Assembly (NCBI GenBank): GCA_965225625.1
Contig: CBDDBH010000027.1
Coordinates: 62,001 to 126,000, forward strand
Length of the DNA stretch: 64,000 bases
Origin: CBDDBH01 sp965225625
GTDB lineage: Bacteria > Pseudomonadota > Gammaproteobacteria > JADZEE01
Direction of reading: 5' to 3'
In this document: piece by piece, positions 25,738-34,665 of the stretch
Layout: the number at the start of each line of letters is the position of its first letter
Numbering within the stretch: position 1 is the first letter of the stretch
The notes under the pieces: generated by a model
What the model was told of the DNA's origin: nothing
The model's input: the letters and a program-made list of their open reading frames with translations, nothing else
The model's database searches: none
Position numbers and translations under genes: made by a program

Positions 25738-26596
25738 TCGATAGTAACTCTCCCGCAATCAGCCAGATCCGGCTGGACGCGGAAACTGCAATGCCAATTG
25801 CCGGCCCCAACGGGCCGCTAAGTAAGCCAAACAGAGTAACCTCTCTGATGCCGAGCCCACCCGGGAATACGATCAGAATAAATCCAATGCAAAAACTCGC
25901 GGCGAAGGCGCAACCGGCTAACAGGGCTGTCCCTGGAGAATCAAAGCGGACGTCGAGAGCGAGCAGAAACAGTACAAAGACGCCTGCGAACAACGCCCAG
26001 AACAAACAGTAGAACAGATATATCAAGCGTAAGTCCCTCAGGCTTGGGAGGCTTATCGCGACGGCGTACCTATTGACCACAGGCAACTTGCTCAGCAAAA
26101 CAATGCCCTTGGACGAAAGAGCGCACAATGCTGCAAGTACGATCAGCAAGTAAGCAATGGCAATCGCTTTGACATCGGTGGAAAACTGCGCTGCCAGCGC
26201 CGGCAGACCCACCGTGAATGACCCTAGCACCAGCATGATGTTTTCCAAAAGCATGCTCTTCAAACAGTTCTTGGTTGTTACGCCGTGTTCCTTGGCCAGC
26301 ACGGCGCGCCCGGCGTACGCCCAGACAACGCCGGGAATATAACGTGATAGCGATGAACGCAGCCACACAGCGATCGCTGCACTGATCGGGATCCGATCAC
26401 CGCCGGCCGCCAATATCAACCACCATCCAACTGCGTCAAGGAAAAATAGAGCTACCAGTAGAACGAGTGAAGCGGTTAACCACCAATAATTGAAATGCCA
26501 CGAGACCGAGCCGATATCCGGCCAGTATTCGAACAGCAGTTTGGCGATGAATGCGAGTGCGATGAGGGGACAGACTATCTTAAAGATCTTCAGCAC
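25682..26596 (-). CDS. UPF0104/AglD-like lysylphosphatidylglycerol-synthase-fold membrane protein
   Basis: A membrane protein of about 304 residues (319 from the earlier frame start at 26641) with some eight helices, resembling the flippase half of MprF and YbhN proteins. Seen: SRYIPGVVWAYAGRAVLA, NIMLVLGSFTVG and the FPGGLGIREVTLFGLL motif, which mark this fold. These proteins move or expose lipids or lipid-linked sugars across the inner membrane. GTG 26596 minimises overlap with the acyltransferase gene and lies at the start of a basic, hydrophobic N-terminus. Last gene of the minus-strand half of the glycan-like block. Confidence 0.83.
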   Translation of the reverse strand: MLKIFKIVCPLIALAFIAKLLFEYWPDIGSVSWHFNYWWLTASLVLLVALFFLDAVGWWLILAAGGDRIPISAAIAVWLRSSLSRYIPGVVWAYAGRAVLAKEHGVTTKNCLKSMLLENIMLVLGSFTVGLPALAAQFSTDVKAIAIAYLLIVLAALCALSSKGIVLLSKLPVVNRYAVAISLPSLRDLRLIYLFYCLFWALFAGVFVLFLLALDVRFDSPGTALLAGCAFAASFCIGFILIVFPGGLGIREVTLFGLLSGPLGPAIGIAVSASSRIWLIAGELLSITLYAAWARGREPRPRGS

Positions 26597-27323
26597 GAAC
26601 CGGCACCTTGCCAATAGGGATGGCGGGTATGCCGCCAACAATCGAGCCGGACTCCACGTCTTTGTTTACCACTGCGTTAGCGGCGACTATAGAATTATCG
26701 CCAATTGTTACACCGTCCAGTATTTTCGCGCCGGCACCGATCCACACATTATTGCCGATACGAATTCCCTGCGCCGAATGCCCCTGCTGTTTGATCGGAC
26801 GATCATCAGTGTCGAATTTATGACTCGAGGCAACAATGAAACACTGACCAGCCACCATGACATCGTCCCCAATTTCAACGCCGCCATTACCGTAGATAAT
26901 GGTCGATTGTCCTATGCCACTATTTTTTCCCACGCGGATGTAGCCATCCGGCGGTCCCGAATTTAGCATTGCGTAGGATCTGATAAAGGCGTTGTCGTTA
27001 ATCTCGACGGAAAACCGCACCGAGGAGTTACCAATTAACTGTACGTAGTCGTCGATTATTACGTTTTGCCCTAAACGGATCTGCTTGGGACACCTCAAAG
27101 TGACGTTGACACCCACAACCGCGGATTTATCGAAGTCGTGTAGTACCAGCGGATAGAGCAGGCGGCGCAACACAAAACCGACAGCGCCCTTGATCCCGGA
27201 AATAAACGTTACCAGTAGTTCCTGACAGATCCACTCCCAGGTAGTCGCGTACGGACCGGCAACCAGTCGCCGATACTTTTGTCGCGACGATTCCTTGGTC
27301 GCGCTTTCTATCGCATTAGACAT
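26580..27323 (-). CDS. Hexapeptide-repeat acyltransferase
   Basis: A 247-residue left-handed beta-helix protein. Seen: many imperfect hexapeptide repeats from about residue 75, including IRLGQNVIIDDYVQLIGN, IRVGKNSGIGQSTIIYG, VEIGDDVMVAG, and the C-terminal IRIGNNVWIGAGAKILDGVTIGDNSIVAANAV. The SSHKFD segment is where the catalytic His lies in this family. Likely acetylates a sugar of a surface glycan using acetyl-CoA. Starts at ATG 27323 and overlaps the preceding methyltransferase gene by 8 nt. Confidence 0.9.
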   Translation of the reverse strand: MSNAIESATKESSRQKYRRLVAGPYATTWEWICQELLVTFISGIKGAVGFVLRRLLYPLVLHDFDKSAVVGVNVTLRCPKQIRLGQNVIIDDYVQLIGNSSVRFSVEINDNAFIRSYAMLNSGPPDGYIRVGKNSGIGQSTIIYGNGGVEIGDDVMVAGQCFIVASSHKFDTDDRPIKQQGHSAQGIRIGNNVWIGAGAKILDGVTIGDNSIVAANAVVNKDVESGSIVGGIPAIPIGKVPVRAEDL

Positions 27324-28503
27324 CTGTATTCGCAGCGGCTTGGATTACCCAGCTCGCGCTCGCTTCGGTGCGTGCGTGTAATTGGATGTCACGGAACCCG
27401 GTTGCTTCGAGCAGTTCGCGGATCTCGTCCTGCTCAAAATAGTAGGTTACCGGAGCGACCAATCGGTCGAACCAACCTAGCACATTCTCACGGAAGGGAA
27501 ATCGCGCGTAGATCCGACCCGGTATGTTGTCAGCGAGTTTTTGCAGGAAACCAAGCTTGGACATAATCCGGTAGGGAATGAGCAGAAAGATCTCAGACAA
27601 AATCGCCAAAACATAGGACAGGATCCGCAACAAGCTGACCGGTATGCGCGTGGTAATGTTGCGCAACCATTCAATCGGTTGATACCACGCCTCACGTTGT
27701 CCATATACCCATAGAACTAAGCGTGCGTCCGGCGAGACGGTGGAGCGTATACCCAGAAGCGCCATTTTCGGACTGGGGATATGCTGCAGTACACCGACCG
27801 AATAGACAGCATCGAATATTGCCCGGAACGGCGGGGCGTAGGCATCAGCCTGGACGACATGCAACATGGGTACGGACTGCGCCTGCTGGTTGGCGCTGTC
27901 GACCGCTGCACTGAGGTCCATTGCGATCACCTCGGCGCCCAACTGACAAGCTGTAACCGCGGGCCGGCCCGAACCACAACCTACCTCAAGCATCACTTTG
28001 CCGGCGTAATCCGGTTCGTCGAGAAACGGTCGCGTGAAGCTTAGAAAGATCTCCTTGAAATAGTCGTAATTATCGACAAATGTCCGCCACTGATAGCCAA
28101 AGGCCCGCGCTGTTCGCTTTTTGCCCGGCTCAATTGCGTAATCGATACCGAGGCTGGCATCGAACTTGTCGCCGTGTTTGCTCAGAAATCCCGGGTGATC
28201 AATCTCCAGGGTCTCTCGCAGAAGTTCGCGCGGCAGGATCCGCGGTACCCCGGCAACAATCGGATATTGTGCTCCAGAGGCGCCTGCAGTCAGCTTTCCC
28301 TCGGTAATCTCGAGGTTGTAGCAGCTTCGGCAATCCGTGATATCCACGAGCGCGCTTGCCTTGTTCTCCTTATGACACCACGAAGCGCATCGCACGCCGT
28401 GGATATCGATATCGCGTTGCAGCTGGCGGGATTCATAGACTTCCACGGTAAAACTTTCGTCTGTTCCCGGTTGTTGCAGGAACTCAAGGAGTCTGTATTT
28501 CAC
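27316..28503 (-). CDS. SAM methyltransferase with Trm112-like N-terminal domain
   Basis: A 395-residue fusion. Residues 1-95 form a Trm112-like zinc-ribbon-like segment starting KYRLLEFLQQPGT and ending YPIVAGVPRILP; Cys pairs are spaced about CASWC and CRSC. The central methyltransferase domain has VMLEVGCGSGRPAVTACQLGA (motif I, read with its flank), VIAMDLS, and VYSVGVLQHIPSPK. The C-terminal region has basic and hydrophobic helices. Start is GTG 28503 with no clear Shine-Dalgarno; a stop at 28531 bounds the frame. A perfect 16-bp palindrome overlaps this start. Target unknown, probably a sugar or lipid in this locus. Confidence 0.86.
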   Translation of the reverse strand: MKYRLLEFLQQPGTDESFTVEVYESRQLQRDIDIHGVRCASWCHKENKASALVDITDCRSCYNLEITEGKLTAGASGAQYPIVAGVPRILPRELLRETLEIDHPGFLSKHGDKFDASLGIDYAIEPGKKRTARAFGYQWRTFVDNYDYFKEIFLSFTRPFLDEPDYAGKVMLEVGCGSGRPAVTACQLGAEVIAMDLSAAVDSANQQAQSVPMLHVVQADAYAPPFRAIFDAVYSVGVLQHIPSPKMALLGIRSTVSPDARLVLWVYGQREAWYQPIEWLRNITTRIPVSLLRILSYVLAILSEIFLLIPYRIMSKLGFLQKLADNIPGRIYARFPFRENVLGWFDRLVAPVTYYFEQDEIRELLEATGFRDIQLHARTEASASWVIQAAANTDV

Positions 28504-28652
28504 GGTTCGCGAACCGTAGCGTCCTGATAGCTAGGTGCGAAGGTCTTACGGACCGCGTTGTTGATCGTCTCGGTCATCGGATTCCAGGACGCTTTGAGTA
28601 TCCCCTGCCCTGAACGCAAATCCAAGGATGTCGCATTCATTTTCCGCCATTT

Positions 28653-30059
28653 TTATCTACCGGGATTTTCGAACCAGAACAGTTTTCTACCGGCTTCCGA
28701 CACAGTTTCTGAGCGCACGATTCTCGCATGTTCGTTGAGTGTCGAGACGAAGGCCTCCTCGGAGTAATCCGAAAAAATGTCTTCGCGCAGGCTTAACATT
28801 TCCTGCACCGTTGGATCGTGCTTTTGCACAAATTCTATCAGGCCGCAGGGCGCCAGTCCGACAATCCACTTAACAACTTGCGCCAGCGGGACGTTACGGG
28901 CAATCGCCAGATGATGTACGAAGGCAAGTGCCAGCGTGGCATCGGCTGGCGAGCGCGATTGCATTTCGGCACGCTCCAGCTGATTCCATCCCTGCTCGGG
29001 ACTGGGATTTGCGGCGTCTAGATTAAGCGGTGTGAAGTTCAGGCTCTTGTCATCCGCTCTGGCATAGGCCTGTTCGAGCGCGACCTGATCAAACTCGAAG
29101 CCAATGACCTGTTGTGCTCCCTGCTTGAGTGCTAATTCAGAGAACTCACCGGTATTACAGCCCAGGTCCCACAGCAATCTTGGTTTGATTTGCTCAACGA
29201 ACTGCGAGACGAAACGGCGCTTCGCGAGCATTTCCACCGATGTGTAAGTATGTGTGTCTGTGTAATTGCCCCAAACGGATTGACCAATATCTCCCGGCGC
29301 CAAGCCGGCGATCCAGGATCGTAACTGCTCGAGGATGCCGACGAACTCGAGTTTTGAAAGTTTTTTCGTTTTTATCGTATTCGCGGCCGATCGCTGGGTG
29401 CGAATCGCAGAGTTTTGCACTCGCGCTTGCAGCGTAACGTGAGCGAGCATTCGCCAGGAGCACTTTCGGTACCATGGGAGGATTTGCGTGAGTGATTGGG
29501 TATCAATCCCTTCCAGGCGGCCCCGATACCAGGCGTTGTGTGCTACACCCAGGACAGCGCGAAGCAACAACGGATTTAGAAACTGCTCGCAAAACTGACG
29601 GTGGCCGATCCAAAACTCACCATCGCGGTAAGGTCGCAGCGAGAGTATATCGATGAATAATGGACGCACACCGCGCATCTGTATGTTGTAGGCACTCGCA
29701 TCCGATAGCGTAATGCCGCTGTCAAGCGCTTGCAGATGCAGATCCAGATGAAACAAGGCCGCGCGTTTAAGCAACGAAAACGACCATTCGTACGGGTAGG
29801 AAATGAAATCCAGGCGTGGGTGTTCTAGCACGTAGACCAGGCGGTTTTCTTTGATTCCAGTCGATGACGCGTCGACCTCGGCTGCGCCGATGATGGTTCC
29901 ATTGGTGCGCCCGGCTTCAAGAAATCCCGAGTCGCGGACGAATTCGTAATCGCTCGCGGCTCTTTCGCTTACGGTTCGATAAATTCGCCCGGCGACGTCA
30001 TAAACATGACCGGCGGGATCACGGAACGAAGCTGGATGGATCTCACTGCTGGCCTGCAT
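28653..30059 (-). CDS. NoeA-like SAM-dependent methyltransferase
   Basis: A 468-residue protein in two parts. The first ~200 residues (RDSGFLEAG, DFISYPYEWSFSLLKRAALFHLDLH, LSLRPYRDGEFWIGHRQFCEQF) match the N-terminal region of NoeA-type host-specificity nodulation proteins. The C-terminal half is a methyltransferase with LLWDLGCNTGEFSELALKQ (motif I) and GFEFDQVALEQAY. NoeA-like proteins are linked to surface or signal glycan modification; that is family knowledge, the target here is unknown. Starts at ATG 30059 and is co-directional with the small YLDPGTGS gene upstream. Confidence 0.84.
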   Translation of the reverse strand: MQASSEIHPASFRDPAGHVYDVAGRIYRTVSERAASDYEFVRDSGFLEAGRTNGTIIGAAEVDASSTGIKENRLVYVLEHPRLDFISYPYEWSFSLLKRAALFHLDLHLQALDSGITLSDASAYNIQMRGVRPLFIDILSLRPYRDGEFWIGHRQFCEQFLNPLLLRAVLGVAHNAWYRGRLEGIDTQSLTQILPWYRKCSWRMLAHVTLQARVQNSAIRTQRSAANTIKTKKLSKLEFVGILEQLRSWIAGLAPGDIGQSVWGNYTDTHTYTSVEMLAKRRFVSQFVEQIKPRLLWDLGCNTGEFSELALKQGAQQVIGFEFDQVALEQAYARADDKSLNFTPLNLDAANPSPEQGWNQLERAEMQSRSPADATLALAFVHHLAIARNVPLAQVVKWIVGLAPCGLIEFVQKHDPTVQEMLSLREDIFSDYSEEAFVSTLNEHARIVRSETVSEAGRKLFWFENPGR

Positions 30060-30126
30060 TTCTCACCGGGACCTCGCTGCAATGCAAGAAGCGATTACCG
30101 GGATAACAATCCCGGCTTCGCGGGAG

Positions 30127-30381
30127 TTATTCGACCTCGTCCGCCTTTTCGGCAGTATTTGCTTGCTCGGGCGCCGCAACTCGACCGAAAAAGCGGCCGA
30201 CGAAAGTTTTAAACCTATGCCAGTACAGCTTGCCGACAACCATGCCGGCGGCGATCGCGCCAATGAGTCCCTGCAGCAGAATACTGCCTGTTCCGGGATC
30301 CAAATACGCGTGTGTGGGTGTCGCTGTACAACAAAACAGCAGGATTGCACTGATATTAGCTGTCGGAATATGCTTCGCCAC
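30127..30381 (-). CDS. Small YLDPGTGS membrane protein
   Basis: An 84-residue protein with a signal or membrane segment at residues 9-25, the strongly conserved-looking AYLDPGTGSILLQGLIGA motif (26-43), a second membrane helix continuing to about 50, and a charged tail of Glu and Lys. The YLDPGTGS sequence recurs in many small proteins that sit beside exopolysaccharide or alkaline-phosphatase-fold genes; its function is not known to me. It is divergent from the membrane sulfatase-like gene by 89 bp, consistent with that association. Short but well supported by its composition. Confidence 0.75.
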   Translation of the reverse strand: MAKHIPTANISAILLFCCTATPTHAYLDPGTGSILLQGLIGAIAAGMVVGKLYWHRFKTFVGRFFGRVAAPEQANTAEKADEVE

Positions 30382-30470
30382 GGTCCGCTCTCGTTTGCAA
30401 TTGCGGCCAGTATAACCGAGCGTGTGAGCTGTCGTGTTTCCCTCGAGGCGGTACTAAGACTGCAAAAGCG

Positions 30471-32231
30471 ATGACCGTATCGTCAAACAAACCTGTGCTC
30501 CAACTTCTGGGTTTTTCCGCCATTCTCAGCGCCAACGCGTTTGTGTTCGTTCCGTTCAACCTCTATGTGCGTAATCTCAGTGAATTCGGTTCACCTGTTT
30601 TGAGCGTGTTTGCCCAAATCGCAGTACCTGCTCTAGCTTTGGCAGCCCTCATCATTGCGGTTGGAATGTTCGTGCCGTTGAAGCTCTACCGGCACTATTG
30701 CACCTTGGTGGTGGCCGTTGCGCTGCTCGTGTGGCTACAGGGAAATATTCTGGTTTGGGATTATGGTTTGTTGGATGGCCAGGGTATTGATTGGAGTGTG
30801 GCGGCCTGGCGGGGTTGGATCGATACCGCGATTTGGATCGCTACAATCGCTTGCGCCATGGCATTCCACGGCCGCCTGGCCAAACCGATAAGCTACATGG
30901 TTGTCGGCTTGGTTGGTCTGCAATTGCTGGTATTGGCGGCAAGTGTGACACAAAATATTGGCGAGCTGCGGCAAAAATCACGCGCGCGACATATGCAAGG
31001 CGCGTTGCAGCAGCTTTATCGATTTTCGGCAAAGCAAAATGTTTTACACGTTATTCTCGATGCGTTCCAAGCAGACGTATTCGAGGCCATAACCGTAGCC
31101 GATGTCGAAGGCGCGCGGTTTCGCGCCGGGCTGAATGGTTTCGTCTTTTTCAAAAACAACCTCGGGATATTTAAAACGACCTATATGTCTGTGCCCGCGA
31201 TCCTGAGCGGCAAGGTGTACCGCAATGAGACGCCAAAGGACGTGTTCGCGCGCGAAACCATCGGCGGCGAAACGATATTGCGCTCGGTGATGCAAGCCGG
31301 CTATGAAGTCGATTTAGCCAGCCAGGAAACTATGATTGCGATGTACAAAAATGCGCCGCATACGAATGCATTCGTGATTCCGCCCAATTATCACGCCACA
31401 CCAGGCCAGCGCGTCCAGGACGACGCGGCCCAATTACTGGATCTTGCGTTGTTCAGGATTGCTCCACATTTTCTAAAAATGAGAATCTACGATGATCAGC
31501 GATGGTTTCTCCAGCGCCTGTTGGGCGACGCGGAGTACCTGAAGCTGTGGTATTTCTCGCACACGGCGTTCACCAACGACCTCATTAACAATCTTTCCGC
31601 TGATCGAGCCGCACCGGTATATAAGCTACTGCATTTGATGAGTACCCATTGGCCCATGGTCGTCGATCCGCGCTGCAATTATGTTGGCCGTTCTGTGCCT
31701 CAATACGAGCGCATGATGGTTACTCGCCAGTCCAGGTGCGCGTTGATTACCACGATTGGCTTGTTCAATAAGATGAAGGAGTTGGGTATCTACGATGACG
31801 CGCTCATCGTGCTGATGGGCGATCATGGTACCGGCCTGTGGCCCGTTGAGTTGGACCTCGAGCTTCTACGGGGTACCGACTCCGGTTTCACCGTGGACCC
31901 GCAATTCGTGGGGTTTGCATCGCCACTACTGGCAATCAAACTTCCGGGCGATACTCAGGCGTTTCGGGTATCCAAGGCACCAACCAGTATCATCGACGTT
32001 TCTGCGACGGTTGCGACAGCGCTGGATCTCCCGCAGGATTTTGCCGGCCGCAATGTATTCGATATAGGCACTGAAGAGCAGCGCGAACGCAAGATGTTTC
32101 ATTACAACTGGCAGCGCGACGATTGGGAATCCGAATATGCCGGTCCGATCACTGAGTTGCGTGTCAGCGGCAATGTCTATGATCTCAACGCCTGGACTAG
32201 GGGGCGAGAGATTTTTTCGCCGCAAGAGTAA
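30471..32231 (+). CDS. Membrane sulfatase/alkaline-phosphatase-fold protein
   Basis: A 586-residue protein. Residues 1-165 hold about five membrane helices; the rest is a soluble alkaline-phosphatase-superfamily domain. Seen: the metal-binding start HVILDAFQADVFEA, the nucleophile-type segment FKTTYMSVPAILSG with Thr/Ser candidates, and the late VLMGDHGTGLW metal motif. Architecture is like lipoteichoic-acid synthase or phosphoethanolamine transferases, though helix number and order differ. Likely transfers or removes a phosphate- or sulfate-linked head group on the outer face of the inner membrane. Starts at ATG 30471, divergent from the YLDPGTGS gene. Confidence 0.85.
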   Translation: MTVSSNKPVLQLLGFSAILSANAFVFVPFNLYVRNLSEFGSPVLSVFAQIAVPALALAALIIAVGMFVPLKLYRHYCTLVVAVALLVWLQGNILVWDYGLLDGQGIDWSVAAWRGWIDTAIWIATIACAMAFHGRLAKPISYMVVGLVGLQLLVLAASVTQNIGELRQKSRARHMQGALQQLYRFSAKQNVLHVILDAFQADVFEAITVADVEGARFRAGLNGFVFFKNNLGIFKTTYMSVPAILSGKVYRNETPKDVFARETIGGETILRSVMQAGYEVDLASQETMIAMYKNAPHTNAFVIPPNYHATPGQRVQDDAAQLLDLALFRIAPHFLKMRIYDDQRWFLQRLLGDAEYLKLWYFSHTAFTNDLINNLSADRAAPVYKLLHLMSTHWPMVVDPRCNYVGRSVPQYERMMVTRQSRCALITTIGLFNKMKELGIYDDALIVLMGDHGTGLWPVELDLELLRGTDSGFTVDPQFVGFASPLLAIKLPGDTQAFRVSKAPTSIIDVSATVATALDLPQDFAGRNVFDIGTEEQRERKMFHYNWQRDDWESEYAGPITELRVSGNVYDLNAWTRGREIFSPQE

Positions 32232-32267
32232 ATTGCTGCGTGCTATCCCATGTTAGAGAGGTGACAG

Positions 32268-33569
32268 ATGGATCCCGCCATTGAAAAAATCACGCAAATC
32301 GTCGATGCAGATCGCCAGGATTTAATTGACTTGTGCCTACACCTGGGAAACCTGCCGGACTTCGCTGGTCATGAACGGCCGGTTGCCGAGGCCGTCGTTG
32401 CGTGGTTGCAGGCGGCCGGTTTCAAGGCATTTCTGCAACCGATCACTGCAGACAGCGCCAACGCCGTCGGCGTGCTGGCGGGTACCGGCGATCGCACTGC
32501 TGGTGGTAGGAGCCTCATCCTCAACGCCCACATGGACACTGAAGGCTGCAGGCCGTCGGGTGGTCCGGAGGTGGAACAACGGCTACGTGGGGCGTGGCAT
32601 GAAGGTGATTTATTGTTTGGTAAGAGTATCGCTAACGACAAAGCACAATTATGCGCGCAATTGATTGGTGCACGCGCTATAAAAAATTCCGGAACAAAAC
32701 TCAAAGGTGACTTGATTGTTACTGGCGTTGCGCAGGAAACCGGTGCGCGTGTCGATTTAGCGCAAGACGCGAAACCTGACGCGATGGTGGGTCCGCACGT
32801 TGGCGAAGGCTATGGAACTCGCTGGCTGATCGATCACGGAATCGTCGCTGACTATGCGTTGGTGGGCGAGGGTGAAGCAGGTGACTTTGCTATGGATACC
32901 GCGCAATGTGGTTATCTACGTCTGCGCATCGCTGTCAAAGGACGGGTGCCCTACACGCCATTCGTGGCTCGCGGAGCACGTCGTCAGGACAACCCCAATC
33001 CGCATGAAAAAGCCGCGCACGTAGTCGTCGCGCTGGAACAGTGGGCGCGCGAGTATCAAACGCGCGAGCAACTAGATTATTGGGGCGGCACGATCATACC
33101 GACGGCGCAGGTGCAGGAGTTGCGCGCGTCGGGCCCCCTGTTCACAAACGCAGATGAATATTGCTACATCTATTTCGATATCCGAATTGTGCCGGGCCGC
33201 AATCCGCTGGAAATCCAACAAGATATCGCGGCGCTGGTTGATGGCTTGGGTATCAACTGCGACATTACGCCGTATGACTACAACCGGGGCTATATCGCGA
33301 AGGATGCGGAGTCCTTGATAGATGCGGTAAAGCAGGCCCATCTTGCCGTCAGCGGCATAGAACTTGGCCCGCCGGCACCCCCCTTCGTCAGCATGTGGCG
33401 CGACATGAATGCCTTCAATGAAGTCGGCATCCCGTCGATCAGCTACGGACCACCCAACCGACCCGAGCCGTATACGGTGGAGGGTTATTGCAGCGTACTG
33501 GTCGAGGATCTGTTGACCGCGGCCAAGGTGTACGCTGTCGCGGCCGTGACAATATGCGGTACAGAATAA
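32268..33569 (+). CDS. M20-family metallo-hydrolase (ArgE/DapE-like)
   Basis: A 433-residue zinc peptidase of the M20 family. Seen: LNAHMDTEGCRPS with the metal His and Asp, SIANDKAQL in place of the usual DxKG, VAQETGARVDL with the catalytic Glu, and a late MWRDMNAFNEVGIPSISYGP region with the third-metal-ligand context. Family members cleave N-acyl, N-carbamoyl or dipeptide bonds. An N-carbamoyl amidohydrolase role beside the HyuAB genes (12 kb upstream, across the glycan block) would be logical but is inference. Starts at ATG 32268 with GAGG upstream; 15 bp before the next LLM gene. Confidence 0.88.
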   Translation: MDPAIEKITQIVDADRQDLIDLCLHLGNLPDFAGHERPVAEAVVAWLQAAGFKAFLQPITADSANAVGVLAGTGDRTAGGRSLILNAHMDTEGCRPSGGPEVEQRLRGAWHEGDLLFGKSIANDKAQLCAQLIGARAIKNSGTKLKGDLIVTGVAQETGARVDLAQDAKPDAMVGPHVGEGYGTRWLIDHGIVADYALVGEGEAGDFAMDTAQCGYLRLRIAVKGRVPYTPFVARGARRQDNPNPHEKAAHVVVALEQWAREYQTREQLDYWGGTIIPTAQVQELRASGPLFTNADEYCYIYFDIRIVPGRNPLEIQQDIAALVDGLGINCDITPYDYNRGYIAKDAESLIDAVKQAHLAVSGIELGPPAPPFVSMWRDMNAFNEVGIPSISYGPPNRPEPYTVEGYCSVLVEDLLTAAKVYAVAAVTICGTE

Positions 33570-33584
33570 TAACGGAGGTATGGC

Positions 33585-34643
33585 GTGAATTTCGGATTGA
33601 TTTTTTTCTCGGCTAACCCGCAAAAGTGGCAGATCCCCGCGGCGCGGCTCTGCGCGACGTTATTGGATCAAGTGGAGTTAGCGGAGGAGCTGGGGTACGA
33701 CCACGTCTGGACAGCCGGGCATCCCGCGTCGGACATGTATTATCCCGCGCAGTTTCCGCTGCTGGCGGCCATGGCGGCGCGCACCAAGCGCATACGTCTG
33801 GGTACCTATATCGTTGCGCTGCCGCTATACAATCCGTTGCAGGTCGCTGAAGAGGCCGCTACCTTGGATGCTTTGTCCGATGGTCGCTTCGACTTGGGTA
33901 TAGGTGCCGGCAACTTTGTACGGGATTTCGATATCTACGGTATTTCACGCAGTGAGCGCGGCGCGCGCATGGAAGAAGGCCTGACGATTATCACTGGACT
34001 GTGGACCCAGGAGGACTTCGCCTTTACCGGCAAACACTACAGCATTCCGCCCACAACCCTGTCTCCACGGCCGGTACAGAAAAATCCGCCGTTGTGGGTA
34101 GCCGCCACCGTAGAGAAGGCTTTTGACCGGGCGGCCCGTTTTCACGCCCACCTGGCTGGTACCGGAACCGGATTTGACTACTATGAGGAACGCTTACGAC
34201 ATTACGGGCACGATCCGCGGGAATTTCACAAAGGGATCCTCGAGTTTTATCACCTCGCGGAGACTACGCACGCCGCATGGCAGGGCGCGGCGCCCGGGAT
34301 CCATCACTTTCTCGAATACTATGACGCGGAATTCTCAGCGCACGACGATTTCAAAGGATTAAAAGCGGCACTGGGCGGCACGTTTTTTGGCGTCGATCCG
34401 CTACCGTCGGCGGATCAGCTTCAGGAGGTGGAACGGCTACACTTTCTCGGCTCGCCGATCGTCATCGGCACGGCCCAAGACGCCATTGCGGACATCGAGC
34501 GTGCGCAAAAAGAGGGTGCGACGGACATGGTCATGCAAATGGATATTGCCGGTATGGATCCGCGCCTGGTGGAGCGCTCTATGCGAATCTTTGCGACAGA
34601 GGTGATCCCGCATTTTCGTTCGGACAGTGCTTCCGGCGGATGA
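33585..34643 (+). CDS. LLM-class flavin oxidoreductase 2
   Basis: A 352-residue luciferase-like protein. Seen: LAEELGYDHVWTAGHP, KRIRLGTYIVALPLYNPLQVAEE, FDLGIGAGNFVRDFDIYG, and the late PIVIGTAQDAIADIE motif. These are the FMN-binding TIM-barrel landmarks. Start is GTG 33585 with GGAGG upstream, just after the M20 gene, so they are probably co-transcribed. Substrate unknown. The sequence is different enough from the other three LLM proteins in the window to suggest separate reactions. Confidence 0.9.
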   Translation: MNFGLIFFSANPQKWQIPAARLCATLLDQVELAEELGYDHVWTAGHPASDMYYPAQFPLLAAMAARTKRIRLGTYIVALPLYNPLQVAEEAATLDALSDGRFDLGIGAGNFVRDFDIYGISRSERGARMEEGLTIITGLWTQEDFAFTGKHYSIPPTTLSPRPVQKNPPLWVAATVEKAFDRAARFHAHLAGTGTGFDYYEERLRHYGHDPREFHKGILEFYHLAETTHAAWQGAAPGIHHFLEYYDAEFSAHDDFKGLKAALGGTFFGVDPLPSADQLQEVERLHFLGSPIVIGTAQDAIADIERAQKEGATDMVMQMDIAGMDPRLVERSMRIFATEVIPHFRSDSASGG

Positions 34644-34665
34644 GAGATTTATCTAACCGCTATTA

